From CAZUTK01 sp964623265 (lineage in GTDB: Bacteria; Electryoneota; B3-LCP), in assembly GCA_964623265.1 (NCBI GenBank), contig CAZUTK010000005.1:10573-74572 (forward strand): a stretch of 64,000 nt of DNA. The letters are read 5' to 3'. The notes beneath the pieces are model-generated. The model worked only from the letters and a program-made list of their open reading frames with translations, was not told the origin of the DNA and ran no database searches. Of the stretch, positions 17,070 to 27,900 are shown in pieces. Both the position numbers and the translations under genes were made by a program. How positions within the stretch are numbered: the first letter of the stretch is position 1; every line of letters starts with the position of its first letter.

Positions 17070-18205
17070 GAACGAAAGGCGTTTTTCACCTTGCTGAAAA
17101 AGGAGCCGTCTTCCGGTCGGGGTTTGATGGAATCCGATTTGTTCAATTCTTCCAGAAGCTCCCGATCGCGCGGACTCAATTTCGTCGGCGTATAAATGTT
17201 GATCATAATGAGCTGGTCGCCGCTCCCCGCTTGGTTCAAGTGTTTGATGCCTTTGCCCTTCAATCGCAGGACTTTGCCGTTCTGGATACCTGCGGGGATG
17301 GTCACCTTCACTCGGCCGTTCAAAGTCGGGATCTCGACTTCATCCCCCAGCGCCGCCTGCGGAAAGGAGATGAGCAGGCGATAGAGAATGTCGTCTCCGT
17401 GTCTTTCGAAATGCGGATGCGGCTTTTCTTCTATTACGAGATAGACATCTCCGGGCGGTCCGCCGCGCAGACCGGCGTTGCCCTGTCCGCGCAGGGTCAG
17501 ATAGTTGCCGGTGGTGATGCCGGCGGGGAGGTTGACGGAGAGCGTCACGTCGCCTTTGTAGCGCCCTTCTCCATTGCATTTCGGGCAGCGGTCCTGAATG
17601 ATTTCCCCTTGCCCCTGGCAGGCGGGGCAGGTGGAAGTCTGCACGAACTGGCCCAGAAAAGATCGTGACACATGCCGGACTTCTCCGCGCCCCTGACAGG
17701 TGGGGCAGACGGAAGCCCGCGATCCCCTGCGGGCGCCGGTTCCCCCACATTCTTCGCAGGTCTTCAGGCGCTGGATCTTCACCTTTTTCGTCCCGCCGGC
17801 GGCGACGTCTTCGAGGCTCAGCTTCAAGGGGATCTGCAGGTCGCTGCCTCGCCGCAAGCGGTCTTTCTGGGCGGCGCGCCCCCCGCCGAAGATGTCGGCG
17901 AAACCGCCGAAGCCCCCCTCCATAAAGATGCGCAGGGCATCCGAAAGATCAAAATCGAATCCGCCGCCGAAACCGCTCATGCCGGGCTGGGCTGTTCCGA
18001 AGCGGTCGTAGTTGGCGCGTTTCTCAGGGTCGGAGAGCACGGCATAGGCTTCCCCGACTTCCTTGAATTTTTCTTCCGCCTGCCGGTCTCCCTGATTCTT
18101 ATCGGGATGATAACGGATGGCGAGCCTGCGGTAGGCTTTTTTAATCTCCTCCGCGCTCGCCTGCCGATCCACCCCGAGGATTTCGTAGTAATCTTTCTTA
18201 GGCAT
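17066..18205 (-). CDS. dnaJ: Co-chaperone DnaJ
   Basis: Stimulates DnaK ATPase and delivers unfolded proteins. 379 residues: J domain (5-70) with the HPD motif ([10 protein letters not shown]), Gly/Phe-rich region (about 75-110), four zinc repeats CxxCxGxG-like ([32 protein letters not shown]), then the C-terminal substrate-binding domains. This is the complete type I layout. It follows grpE by 9 bp and overlaps comEA. dnaK itself is not in the window. Confidence 0.97.
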   Translation of the reverse strand: MPKKDYYEILGVDRQASAEEIKKAYRRLAIRYHPDKNQGDRQAEEKFKEVGEAYAVLSDPEKRANYDRFGTAQPGMSGFGGGFDFDLSDALRIFMEGGFGGFADIFGGGRAAQKDRLRRGSDLQIPLKLSLEDVAAGGTKKVKIQRLKTCEECGGTGARRGSRASVCPTCQGRGEVRHVSRSFLGQFVQTSTCPACQGQGEIIQDRCPKCNGEGRYKGDVTLSVNLPAGITTGNYLTLRGQGNAGLRGGPPGDVYLVIEEKPHPHFERHGDDILYRLLISFPQAALGDEVEIPTLNGRVKVTIPAGIQNGKVLRLKGKGIKHLNQAGSGDQLIMINIYTPTKLSPRDRELLEELNKSDSIKPRPEDGSFFSKVKNAFRS

Positions 18206-18214
18206 GCTGGCAAA

Positions 18215-18844
18215 TTAACCGGAGACCACCACTTTCGCGTGGCGGATCACTTTATCGCCCAGCCGGTAACCGCGCTGGAATTCCTGCAGGACGATGCCGG
18301 CTTCCGCTCCGCTGTCCTGCTGCTGCAGCATCGCTTCGTGCAGCGCCGGGTCGAAAGGCAACCCAACGGATTCGATCGGTTTCAACCCGCGCGCGGTGAG
18401 GACTTCCAGCAGTTTATCGCGGATCAATTCCGCGCCGCGGAGTTCCTGTTTGATGGTTTCCGCGTCGTCGTTGTCTTTCCTGACGTTTTCGATCAAGCGG
18501 TCGAAGTCGTCCAGGATGGGGAGCAGCGCGGTGATCAGCGCTTCGGAAGCGCTGTTGAGCAGGGAGGTGAATTCCAGCTGTTTGCGGCGTTTGAAATTCT
18601 CGAATTCCGCCGCCTTGCGCAGGTAGAGATCTTTATATTCGTCTAATTCGAGTTTCAGCTGCGCGATTTGTTCTTCCGGATCCAACGGAGGTGATTCCTG
18701 AACAGCGGCATCTGCGGAAGGGATCTCCGGCTGTTCGGCGCCTTCCGCATCCGGGCTGATTTCCTCCGCTCGATTTGCTTCCAATTCGATTGGATCCTTT
18801 TTATCTTCCTGATTCATAGCAGTGTTTGCGTCTTTATTCCGCAT
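18215..18844 (-). CDS. grpE: Nucleotide exchange factor GrpE
   Basis: Releases ADP from DnaK. 209 residues from the ATG at 18844, five bases after the hrcA stop; an in-frame ATG at 18817 is an alternative start. A long acidic N-terminus (to about 65) precedes the coiled-coil helix (EQIAQLKLELDEYKDLYLRKAAEFENFKRRK) and the beta-wing head (VGLPFDPALHEAML, VLQEFQRGYRLGDKVIRHAKVVV). The family signature is complete. Order hrcA-grpE-dnaJ is a classical heat-shock operon. Confidence 0.96.
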   Translation of the reverse strand: MRNKDANTAMNQEDKKDPIELEANRAEEISPDAEGAEQPEIPSADAAVQESPPLDPEEQIAQLKLELDEYKDLYLRKAAEFENFKRRKQLEFTSLLNSASEALITALLPILDDFDRLIENVRKDNDDAETIKQELRGAELIRDKLLEVLTARGLKPIESVGLPFDPALHEAMLQQQDSGAEAGIVLQEFQRGYRLGDKVIRHAKVVVSG

Positions 18845-18849
18845 CGCGG

Positions 18850-19878
18850 CTATTCGCCGGCGATGGAGTCAATCTTCTGGGACGTATATTCGATGATGGA
18901 GACGGCTTTGGGATAATTCATGCGCGTGGGTCCGATCAAGCCGATGGCGCCGCTCAGACTGCCGTAGCGGTACGGCGCGGAGACGATCGAGAGCGAAGAG
19001 AGAGGCGAGAGCTGATTCTCTTTGCCGATGCGCACTTCGACGCCGCCTTCCCGCCTGGCGAACAGATGCACGAAGAGTTTCTTGTCTTCCAGAAGAGTCA
19101 GCACCTTGCGCAGTTCCTCCACGTTGTAAAATTCCGGCTGCGACGCCAAGCCTCGCATCCCATTGACGAGATAATCGTCCCTTTCGCTGAAGCTGAAGAC
19201 TTCGTCGGCGCGGTCCACGACTTTGCGGATGACAGCGGTTTTTTCCGATGCGACGCCGTGAAGTCTCTGCTGGATGGAGTTACGGATCTCCGCCAGGGTT
19301 AATCCGGCCAGCCGCTGATTCAGAAACGCCGTCACCCATTCGATCTCCTCGCGGGTGATGGCGGCTTCCAATTCGAGCAGCAGGGAACGCACCAAGCCGG
19401 TCTGGATGGTGATGACGACCAGGATTTTTTCCCCGCCGACGCCGATCAGGTCAATGCGATGCAGGATGGCTTCTTCAAACCGCGGGGAGATCACCACGCA
19501 GAGCAGTCTGGAGATGTCCGCGAGCAGATGCGCCGTCTGTTCCAGCACGTTGACGATATCTGTGGAGCCGAGGCGGCTGATTTCCCGATCCAGCAGCTCT
19601 TTTTCCCGCGGAGTCAGGCGCGAGTGATCCATCAGGTCATCCACGAAGATTCGATACCCGAGTTCGGTGGGGACGCGGCCTGCAGACGTGTGCGGCTGGT
19701 CGAGGAGCCCCAACTCCTCGAGGTCCGCCATGACATTGCGGATGGTGGCAGGCGAGAAGCGCCCCTTCAGCCTCCGGGAGAGTGTTCTCGATCCGATGGG
19801 ATGCGCCGTCAGGATGAACTGCGCGATGACTTCCCGCAGGATCAACTTCTCGCGATCGCTTAGCACCCGTTTGTTCAT
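18850..19878 (-). CDS. hrcA: Heat-inducible transcription repressor HrcA
   Basis: 342 residues. The N-terminal winged helix (LSDREKLILREVIAQFILTAHPIGSRTL, then SPATIRNVMADLEELGLLDQPHTSAGRVPTELGYR) is the DNA-binding signature of HrcA; the rest is the GAF-like and dimerisation domain (GSLSGAIGLIGPTRMNYPKAV near the end). HrcA normally represses chaperone genes through CIRCE palindromes and depends on GroEL. No CIRCE (GCACTC...GAGTGC) is visible in the 120 bp upstream, so autoregulation by the standard operator is not supported here. Confidence 0.96.
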   Translation of the reverse strand: MNKRVLSDREKLILREVIAQFILTAHPIGSRTLSRRLKGRFSPATIRNVMADLEELGLLDQPHTSAGRVPTELGYRIFVDDLMDHSRLTPREKELLDREISRLGSTDIVNVLEQTAHLLADISRLLCVVISPRFEEAILHRIDLIGVGGEKILVVITIQTGLVRSLLLELEAAITREEIEWVTAFLNQRLAGLTLAEIRNSIQQRLHGVASEKTAVIRKVVDRADEVFSFSERDDYLVNGMRGLASQPEFYNVEELRKVLTLLEDKKLFVHLFARREGGVEVRIGKENQLSPLSSLSIVSAPYRYGSLSGAIGLIGPTRMNYPKAVSIIEYTSQKIDSIAGE

Positions 19879-19975
19879 ACCGAGAACGCCTCTGAATTGA
19901 CGTTACGATTCTTGATCCGCTCACAACCGACACGTTTGCGCGGCGTGAAATCCGCGTTTCGATTGCATTCTATAA

Positions 19976-20004
19976 AAGGTAATAAATCAATATAAAAATG
20001 TCAA
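19976..20004 (-). promoter_or_regulatory. Candidate promoter of the hrcA-grpE-dnaJ operon
   Basis: On the minus strand, TTGACA (19999-20004) and TACCTT (19976-19981) are separated by 17 bp, a sigma-70-type layout with a perfect -35 and a weak -10. It overlaps the end of the upstream ppx gene and leaves a leader of about 90 bases before hrcA. No CIRCE palindrome accompanies it. Confidence 0.4.
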
Positions 20005-20981
20005 GGGAATTTCTTTTCTTTGCCGGACTCGGAAGCCCCAAATTTCTGCAGCAGCAAACCGTACCTCAAGCCTCGTTCGGAAGTTATATATTCTTCCCGC
20101 CCCAGTTTTACAAGAAGGGTATGCACGATCATCATGCCCGGGAGAATGATTTCCGCGCGCCTTTTACCGATGCCCGGCAGTGCGCGGCGTTGTTCCAGGT
20201 TCATACGCGAGAAAGTTGCGATGAAGCGTCGCAGGCGATCCAGGGTGATGCGGTGCCCAGCGATTTTTTCCGGTTGATAGGCGGTCAGGTTGAGGTCGGC
20301 GGCGGCTAAAGCCGAGGCGGTGCCGCCGCAGACAAGCAGTTTCCTGACTGAATTCAGCCGGAAAGCGGACAGGTCGCCGATCTGATCTTCCAGATAACCT
20401 TGAAGCGCCTGCAGTGAGTTTTCAGGAGGCGGATCGCGACGGATGAATCGCTGCTGCAACGTGACGGCTCCCACCGGCAGGGATACGGAGGCTTTTACTT
20501 CGCCTGCTGCACCCAGGATGACTTCTGTGGAGCCGCCCCCCACATCCGCCAAGAGGATTTCCTCGCGGGGGTCTTCCAAGCCGGAGACAACGCCGAGGTA
20601 AGTCAGCCGGGCTTCCTCCTCGCCGCTCAGGATGCGGATATCGAGGTCGAGTTCCCGTTTCGCCCGCCGGATCAAGACGTCGGCGTTCTTCGCGACGCGC
20701 AGCGCCTGCGTCGCCGCGATGCGGATTTCTCCGGCTCCGTAGGTTTCGGCTTCCCGTCGGAACTCCGCCAGCTGATTCAGGTTTAGGTCTATCGCCGCCG
20801 GCGAAAGAAAGCCTGCATCATTCAAGCCGCGCCCCAGGTCATTGGTGCGCACATCATGCTTCAAGGGGCGGAGTCCGCCGTTTTGCGAGACTTCCGCCAG
20901 CAGAAACAAGGTCGAATTGGTGCCGAGATCCAGACCGGCTAAGATTCTTGCGTTGCACGGCTGTGCAGAATCGCTTCGCAT
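20001..20981 (-). CDS. Ppx/GppA-family exopolyphosphatase / pppGpp phosphatase
   Basis: 326 residues of the Ppx/GppA (ASKHA-fold) family: phosphate-1 loop AGLDLGTNSTLFLL, the acidic EEARLTYLGVV element, phosphate-2 loop LLADVGGGSTEVILG, and VCGGTASALAA. It probably hydrolyses the terminal phosphate of polyphosphate or pppGpp; which substrate cannot be decided, and the long C-terminal HD-like domain of larger Ppx proteins is absent. It begins 6 bp after the glutaminyl-cyclase-like gene. Confidence 0.9.
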   Translation of the reverse strand: MRSDSAQPCNARILAGLDLGTNSTLFLLAEVSQNGGLRPLKHDVRTNDLGRGLNDAGFLSPAAIDLNLNQLAEFRREAETYGAGEIRIAATQALRVAKNADVLIRRAKRELDLDIRILSGEEEARLTYLGVVSGLEDPREEILLADVGGGSTEVILGAAGEVKASVSLPVGAVTLQQRFIRRDPPPENSLQALQGYLEDQIGDLSAFRLNSVRKLLVCGGTASALAAADLNLTAYQPEKIAGHRITLDRLRRFIATFSRMNLEQRRALPGIGKRRAEIILPGMMIVHTLLVKLGREEYITSERGLRYGLLLQKFGASESGKEKKFP

Positions 20982-20987
20982 AGGGAA

Positions 20988-21881
20988 TCATCGTGTTGCG
21001 CGTTGATAGATCCAGGTAAGGACGACGTCGCCGACCGCCTTCAGAGAAGCGGCGGAGCAGTTTTGCGCGACGTCTTCCATCGTATGCCAAAATTTGTATT
21101 CAAAATCCACCAGATTCACCACGGGGATCCCCGCTTGCATCAGGGGAATGTGGTCGTCATACACCGCCGTGCCGGGGCGGGGGTCGAATTCCTTTTTGCC
21201 GAATGCGGCGGCGATGGCGAATATCTCCCGAACCAGAGTCGGCGAACTCTGCAGCGAATACAGCTCCTGGGGGATGCGCAGGTCCCGATCCCCCACCAGA
21301 TCCAGAAGCAGAGCGGCTTCCGGAAGCGGCAACTGCAGTCGGGAGGCATATTCCCGGGAACCGAGCAGATATTCATTCAGATGTCCTTCCCTCCCCATAT
21401 CTTCCCCGTCGAAGAGAGCGATTTCCACGGCGATACCCGGATCCCTCGCCGCCAGACAACGTGCGATCTCCAGGAGCACGGCGACGCCCGAGGCGCCATC
21501 GTTGGCGCCCGGGACGGGCTTTTTCCGATTTTGCGGATCGGGATCCTGATCCGCCCAGGGGCGGGTGTCCCAGTGCGCGCAGAGCAGGATTTTTCGGGGA
21601 TGTTCCGGATAGAATCCCGCGATTACATTGGACAACGAAACCGTTTGCGAGGTTCCTGGGATGACGGCCGAGAAGGGCTGCAGGTCCAGCGTGCGAGCGT
21701 ATTTTTTCAACTCGGCTTCCAGATACCGGAGGCAGAGGCGGTGCCCTTCACTGCCTGGGTTGCGTGGACCGAAAGCCAGTTGCGCCTGCAGGTGCTCCCA
21801 GGCTTTGTCGGCGTCGAAGTCCGCGCCGTATCCGAATGAAATTACGAAAAAAGGGAGGAAAATCATAGCGTATCGCCGCAT
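20988..21881 (-). CDS. Secreted M28-family peptidase / glutaminyl-peptide cyclotransferase-like
   Basis: 297 residues with a signal peptide (about 1-19) and a single M28 zinc-peptidase domain. Metal-ligand motifs are visible: CAHWDTRPWAD, GANDGASGVAVLLEIAR and FDGEDMG, with YDDHIPLMQAGIPVVNLVDF near the end. The CAHWDTRP...GANDGASG pattern and length fit animal-type glutaminyl cyclases, which turn N-terminal Gln into pyroglutamate, better than typical aminopeptidases; an aminopeptidase is still possible. It lies 31 bp downstream of sprA on the same strand. Many Bacteroidota cap exported proteins whose mature N-terminus is Gln, and SprA's predicted cleavage leaves Gln first. Confidence 0.8.
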   Translation of the reverse strand: MRRYAMIFLPFFVISFGYGADFDADKAWEHLQAQLAFGPRNPGSEGHRLCLRYLEAELKKYARTLDLQPFSAVIPGTSQTVSLSNVIAGFYPEHPRKILLCAHWDTRPWADQDPDPQNRKKPVPGANDGASGVAVLLEIARCLAARDPGIAVEIALFDGEDMGREGHLNEYLLGSREYASRLQLPLPEAALLLDLVGDRDLRIPQELYSLQSSPTLVREIFAIAAAFGKKEFDPRPGTAVYDDHIPLMQAGIPVVNLVDFEYKFWHTMEDVAQNCSAASLKAVGDVVLTWIYQRATR

Positions 21882-21912
21882 CGCTCGCCTCGCTGGAAAA
21901 TTCTAAACTCGA

Positions 21913-24900
21913 TCAACCGCGGATGGTGATGTTGACTCGGATGCCGAACTCTTGGAAGTTGGAATCGCCGGTTTTGCTCTTATTCGAACCATATTCGAAG
22001 TGCATTCCTCCGGTGACGGTGTTGGAAAAAGTATAGTCCAGACTGGGTTTGACCGACCAGGTTTTGTTGAAGTTGGTTTCGGTGAATTTGCCCGCCGCCT
22101 CGTTTTCCGTTCGGCTGTTGGACATATTGAACGCCAGAGCGAAGGTCGTGTTGTTCTTGAAGCGTTTGTTCTTGAAGGGCCAGACCGGAATAGGGATTTG
22201 AAACCCTGTCTTCATAGAATAACTGGCGCTTAACTGCAGATTCGATTGTTTGGTTCGCGATTTGGATGAAGTCGGGATCTTCGCCACCGATCCGGTTTCG
22301 GTCAAGTTGTATCTTAAATTGGCGGTGATGCCGCGCTTGAAGGTCATATTGATGCCCAGAAGCGGGCTGAAGTTGCGCGAATAGTCGTATTTGTTGACGT
22401 TTTCCTTCCGTTCCGTCCAGGTGGTGGTGCGCGATCCGCTGAAGGTGTTCTCGAGCGTCACGGTCTCGGCGATTTTCTGGAATGCCGGGAACTTTTCCCA
22501 GCCGGACCAGGAGATAGACCACTCCGGGATGGGGATCTCGAAGACGTCAATGGAGTCGCCGCCGGTCTTAAAGAAATAGAGCTGGGATTCCGCGAAGGTG
22601 CCGTTGGTGCTGTTGGATTCGTTGCGGCTCCAGCGGTAGTTGTAATTCAACGAGATCTTGAAGTTTCGGGTGAAATCCAAACCCGATTTGAATTTATAAT
22701 CGTCGCTGCGGGAGCGGGTGGAGTAGCCGGTGTAGAATTGGGCGGAATCAATCTTCGAATAGTCCCGCGAGTTCAACCCCAACTGATACCCCAGTCCGGC
22801 TTGGCCGTCCACCAGAGGATCAGACCAGTTGTTCTGCTGGGTGTAGTCCACGCGGATATCCCGCAGCCGCGTGACCGTGTAACGCAGGGCGTACCAGAGG
22901 TCCTGTAGGGCGCTTTTTTCCTTCGGTTTGGCGATTTCGAGGAATTCCCGCGTCGTGGTGTCGGGTTCGGTTCCCCGCATGCTGGTGGTATCCACACGGG
23001 TGGAATCGTGTCCGGTGGTGTCGCCTGGGAGGGGCTGGAACTCGGGTGTCGGCGGGGGCTGGACCGAGGGTTCCATTCCCTTATCCGGCCGGCCGGGTTC
23101 GCGCTGATCCGGAGCACCCCGGGCGCCTGCCGCCGGTTCGGACGTGGGTTTTTTAAGGATCTGCGTCAGCTTCAGGGTGGCGGAAGCCGACAGCGAGGTG
23201 TTGTTCGAGATGGACTGTCCGCTGGAGGCGTAGGGCTGCTGCCAAGCCCAATGATAGCCGGAGCTGTAGCGTCCGTCCGTATCCAGCCAGGAGAAGAAGC
23301 GGGGTGTGTAGGATCCAGTCACCGTCTGATTGATGTCAATGTCCCGTTCCCAAGCCAGATCGCCGCGCAGGATGTCGTCTAAGTCTTTTGGGTTGTCGGG
23401 ATCCTTCAACAAATCCGCTTTGTGCGTGCGGTTGAAATCGAAGGTGAGGTTTTCGAAGGGGCGCCAGCCGCTGACTAGACCCTTGTTGAGATAGAATGTA
23501 TGGCTGTATTGCAATGTCCCGGCGCGCAGACGCCCCTGGCTGACCATTTCCGTGCCGGCGAGCGACAGGTTCAGCTTCGTGATCAGCCAGTAGAGCTTGG
23601 CATTGCTGTATTTGCGCAGCAGCGGCACGCTTCGCAGCCAGGTCAGGAAGGAGAGACTCGGGCGTCCGAAGGTGAGGTTATAGCCCAGGTCGGCGCTGTT
23701 GGTGGTCGAATGCTGATAAAGGGTGGTGGGGTTTGTGGATTCCTGTCGGGCGAAATCGTAGCCGGCGGAGAGCCGGTCCACGGTATATTTCAGGACCGGG
23801 TTCGCCGAGGGCATATTCTTGGAGATGTCCACTCCGGCGCCGAAATTGCGATTGAAGCTCTTGACCGTATCCATCTGCGCCGCGTCGTTTTGATCAATCA
23901 GGATGTCGCTGTTGGGGAAGTAATAGGGGACGGTTTCCGATTGGGAGAAGTTGCCTGAGACGGGAATGGATAATCCCCATTTGGGGTCGAAGACCTTCTG
24001 CAATTGCAGGGTTCCGGTGGCACTTCCGGAGAGCGAGTTCGCGCGGGTGCCCACGCGGGTGTTGACGTTGTGAAAATCGCCGTCTTTGATGTCCAGATTG
24101 CCGTGCAGCGTCAGCAGATCCGCCATAGTCAAGTCGGCGGAGGCGCGCGCAGCCCGCCCGATGTCCTTCTTGACTTCGCTCACGCGCAGTTCGTCCAGCC
24201 AGATCTGCAAACCGTCCGTCGCCAGCACATCGCCGTCGCGCGGGATGATCCCCACCGTGAATTGGCGCACCTGGGAAATGGAGGGATTGCCCATCACCGC
24301 CAGAGAATCCGAACCGTTGATCAACACGGCGTAGCGCTGGTTAGGGTTGGTCCTCTCCAGCTTGATTTTCGTGAGTTCTTCGAGATCAATCTCGATGTTA
24401 TTCCTGACATCCCAGCCTGGGTAGACGCGTTGGCGGTATTCGTAGTAGTTCCTTGTGGTGTCGGCTCCGAAGCGGAAGAACATCCAGATTTCCCGCTGGT
24501 CAAAGACCTCTTCGTTGAGGATGCCGCCGCCGTGCACGAACATCTTGAGCTTGCGGTATTCGAGCAGGTCGAAGGTGTCGTAGAGGCGGCGCACTACGAC
24601 GCCGGCGCTGTCGCGGGGCAGATCGTTGATGCGCAATTGCAGCGATTGTTCCTGGCTGACGATGTCGGTGACCGGATCGCGGTAGCCGGCGACGCCGGGC
24701 GGGGCGATGTAGTAGGGGTTGTCGTAGGTGTTGATGACTTCCACCGAGACGCGCTCGTAGGCGCTGTCCGCGGGAGTGGTGACGGGGACGGCTTCCCATT
24801 CGTTTCCGACGATTTCGAGCGTGGCGATGGAGATTTCGTAGAGCGTGGAATCTTCGAAGCCATCCACCCAGACGCGGGCGAATTCGATCTGAGTCAGACT

Positions 24901-27900
24901 GGGGCTGCCGATGGGCACGCCGGCTTCGATGGGGATGCGGTAGAGTTTCCAGTGTTTGGCGTTGGGCGGCGAGACGAGATAGGAATCGAGTTGCCAGGAG
25001 CCGCCGGGCCGAAATCCTTCCCGCTGGGGATCCACCGTCGTTTCGGAGAGGTCTATCGTGTAGCGGAAGAAGTTGTTTTCCAGATCGAGGCTGTTGTTGC
25101 GGTTGATGTCTTCGGTATCCGGATAGCGCCCGCCTTCGTCGTTCTTGTTGTTTTCCGTGCCGTTGATCTGCCAGACGTTGTAGGGATCTTGGGGGGAGTA
25201 CGCCCAGTCGTCGTTGGAGACGGGGTTGCCGGGCGAGTTCCAGCGGTCATTGGGATCGGTGCCAGCGACGCCGTCCAGACCGGTGTCTTCTCCGTCGTCG
25301 AGGAAGCCGTTGCCCCAGAGGAGCCCTTCCAAGGGCTTGTCTTCCGTGTCCAGCACATTATTGGGGATGACGTCTTCGCTGATCTTGCCCAGATCAATGT
25401 GCAGCTTGCCTTTCACATCGTACTTATTCCCCTGATTGACTTTCAGCATCACCTCGATGTATTTGGCGCGCTGTTGATCCGCGTAACCCGCGGAGAGCGC
25501 TTTCATCACGCCGTTCCAGGACTGCGCGTACAACGGCTGCTTATTGTAGAAATAATTGCTGTCCGGCGAAGTCGGGATGAAGTAGAAAGAGAGCACGTGG
25601 GTTCTCTGGGCGACGTTGGCGTTGGTGGGGCGGTTGGGCCAGATGTCTTCGATGGCGACCTGGTCGAAAGGATTGAACCAGGCGAACTTGCCGAGCCGCT
25701 TTCCGGCGATTTCTCCCGCGGGGTAGGATGCCTGCGTCCACTGCCGGCGCATAATGCCCAGCGGCGTCGTCTTCTTGATGGATTCGAAGTCATCTACGTA
25801 CGCCACGCCGTCCGGGTCTCCGGTCGCCTTATTGTCCAGGGAATTGGGGTTGGGATGCACCTGCGCGTATTCCACTTCGACCGTGAAGCGCGAAGGGGCT
25901 TCGGTTTCGATCAGGGGGAGGCGGTCCACGGCGGAAGTCAGGAATTTCGGCTGGAAGACCAGGCGGGTGTTGACGTCCCAGAGGAAATTGCGCAGCGGTT
26001 CGTTGCCGACTTTGACCCGATCCTGCAGCGGGCGTTCGTTCAGGTAGAGCGCCGTGGCTCCGATGAAGGATTGATCCCAGAGCGCGTATTCTCCTCGCAC
26101 GCCTAGGAGGGTCTTCTTGTCCAGTTGGAACAGTTCGCCGGATTCGTACAGGATTTCCAGATTGGCGGAAGGCGAGAGCGCCGCTTCGTTCAGGATCGTC
26201 AGGGTGCCGGAGTAATAATCAATGACGTAATCCGTGCCTTTCTGCAGCTTGCGCCCGCCCAGAGAGACTTCTTCGGACCCTTCCAGGACATTGAATCCGA
26301 GCTGGTAAATCGCCTGGACGCTCTTGTAGTCCACCTTGATCTTGAAATTCGAAGGATAAACCACGGTCGAGTTGTAGATCGCAGGGATCTTCAGACTGTC
26401 CGGCAGAGACTGTGAATAAGGCGCCGGCGACGGAGTGCCGCCGCCCAGTGGAACGAGATAGTAGCCTTCCGGATCGAAGGGCTGCAGGTCGGGGAAGATC
26501 AGTTCGCCGTACCCGTAGCGAATCAGATTGGGATTGTCGTCAATTTTGCCGTCCGGTTGGAGTTGGCCGGTCTCGTTGCGCGTATCCAAGCCGAAGAGTG
26601 TGAGCAAAGTGGTGGGTTCTCCCTGGTAGGGGAGCGTCTCGATTTCGGAGACGCCGGACGGCTGATAGACGATCTTCAGATTGAAGCCGTCCTTTTCGAT
26701 GTTCACCCCGCCCAGGCTGTACACGTGCCGCCAGGCTAATTTATAGGTGTCGTCCGTGGGCAGAGGATTTGGTGGGCGCAGGAGTTTCAGGATCGCCGTG
26801 GAATCCATCGAGGTGGAGGGATTCAGCGTCCCAAAGGTTTCGCCGCTCTGAGTCTTATAGGCGATCGCCAACACGTCGCTGGGCGTCAGCGGCGAATTCA
26901 ACCGCAGGTAGCCCAGTTCCGTGTCGAGGTAGTACTGGGATCGGTCCAGCGGGACGAAGTTGCCGGGCTGGAAATTGCGGTCGTTGAGCAGACTGTCGGC
27001 GAGCAGGCTTTCGATGTTGGATTTCGTGTAGAAGCTGGAGTTGACGAGGGCGGAGGTGTCGTTGACCGCCCAGGCGTAGATCAGATCGGGCGGGAGCGTG
27101 CCGGATCCGAGGGTGAATTTTTTATAGACGTAAAACTGGGTGGGATCCACTTTCCAATTCGGGTCGGCGACGTGCTCCATATTGGTGTTGAAGTACTTGT
27201 ACTGCTCGCGGAAGCGTTTGTCCAGAAAGTAGTAGCGCCCCACGGATGGCTGGGTCACGTCGAAGGACTGGCTGGACTGCTGGGCGCCGCCGGTGATGGT
27301 CAGCTTGTTCTTCTGCCCCTTTTCGAGACTGGCGATGGTGGTCAGCTTCAAGGCTCCGACCTTGATGTCGGATTTCAATCCAAAGAGCCCCTTGTTCTGG
27401 CCGGAAAAAGTCGCCAGCTGGGTGCCGGCGAGCTGCATGCTGATGTTGCCGGCTTCGATCTTCTGGATGATTTCGTCTTCGTAGCCGGTGTAGGTCAGGC
27501 GGATGGAGTTTTCGAATTCGAACATCCGTTCGGAATCCTGATCCACTTCGACCGAAACTTTATCGCCCACCTCCCCCGTGATTTTGAACCGCTGGGTCTG
27601 ATCGATGTGGAAGCTGTAGTCCGTGCTCTGACCCGTCACCGTCGCCACCTGGGATCTGCCTTCCCGGCGGAATCCGCCCTGAATGTTGATGTTGCCGGAA
27701 ATCCGCAGTCGCACCCGGTCGCCGCCGAAAATCTTGTTGAAGGTCTTCGATTTGATCTTGAAGGGGATCTCGATGGTCAGCGCTTCCTTGCCGGCGCCGG
27801 CCGCCGCTTTCTGAAGTTCCCGCAAGGCGGATTCGCGGAAGGCTTTGATGAAATCCTGGCGGAGCCGGAAGGCGATATATTCATCCATCGTGAAGACGAC

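Noticed and set aside
19879..20000. CIRCE operator search upstream of hrcA
   Set aside because: No GCACTC-N9-like palindrome is present in this interval.
24004..26106. 700-codon plus-strand open frame inside sprA
   Set aside because: Antisense shadow of sprA; Val/Gly/Asp-rich with no recognisable motif, while the sprA frame has clear homology.
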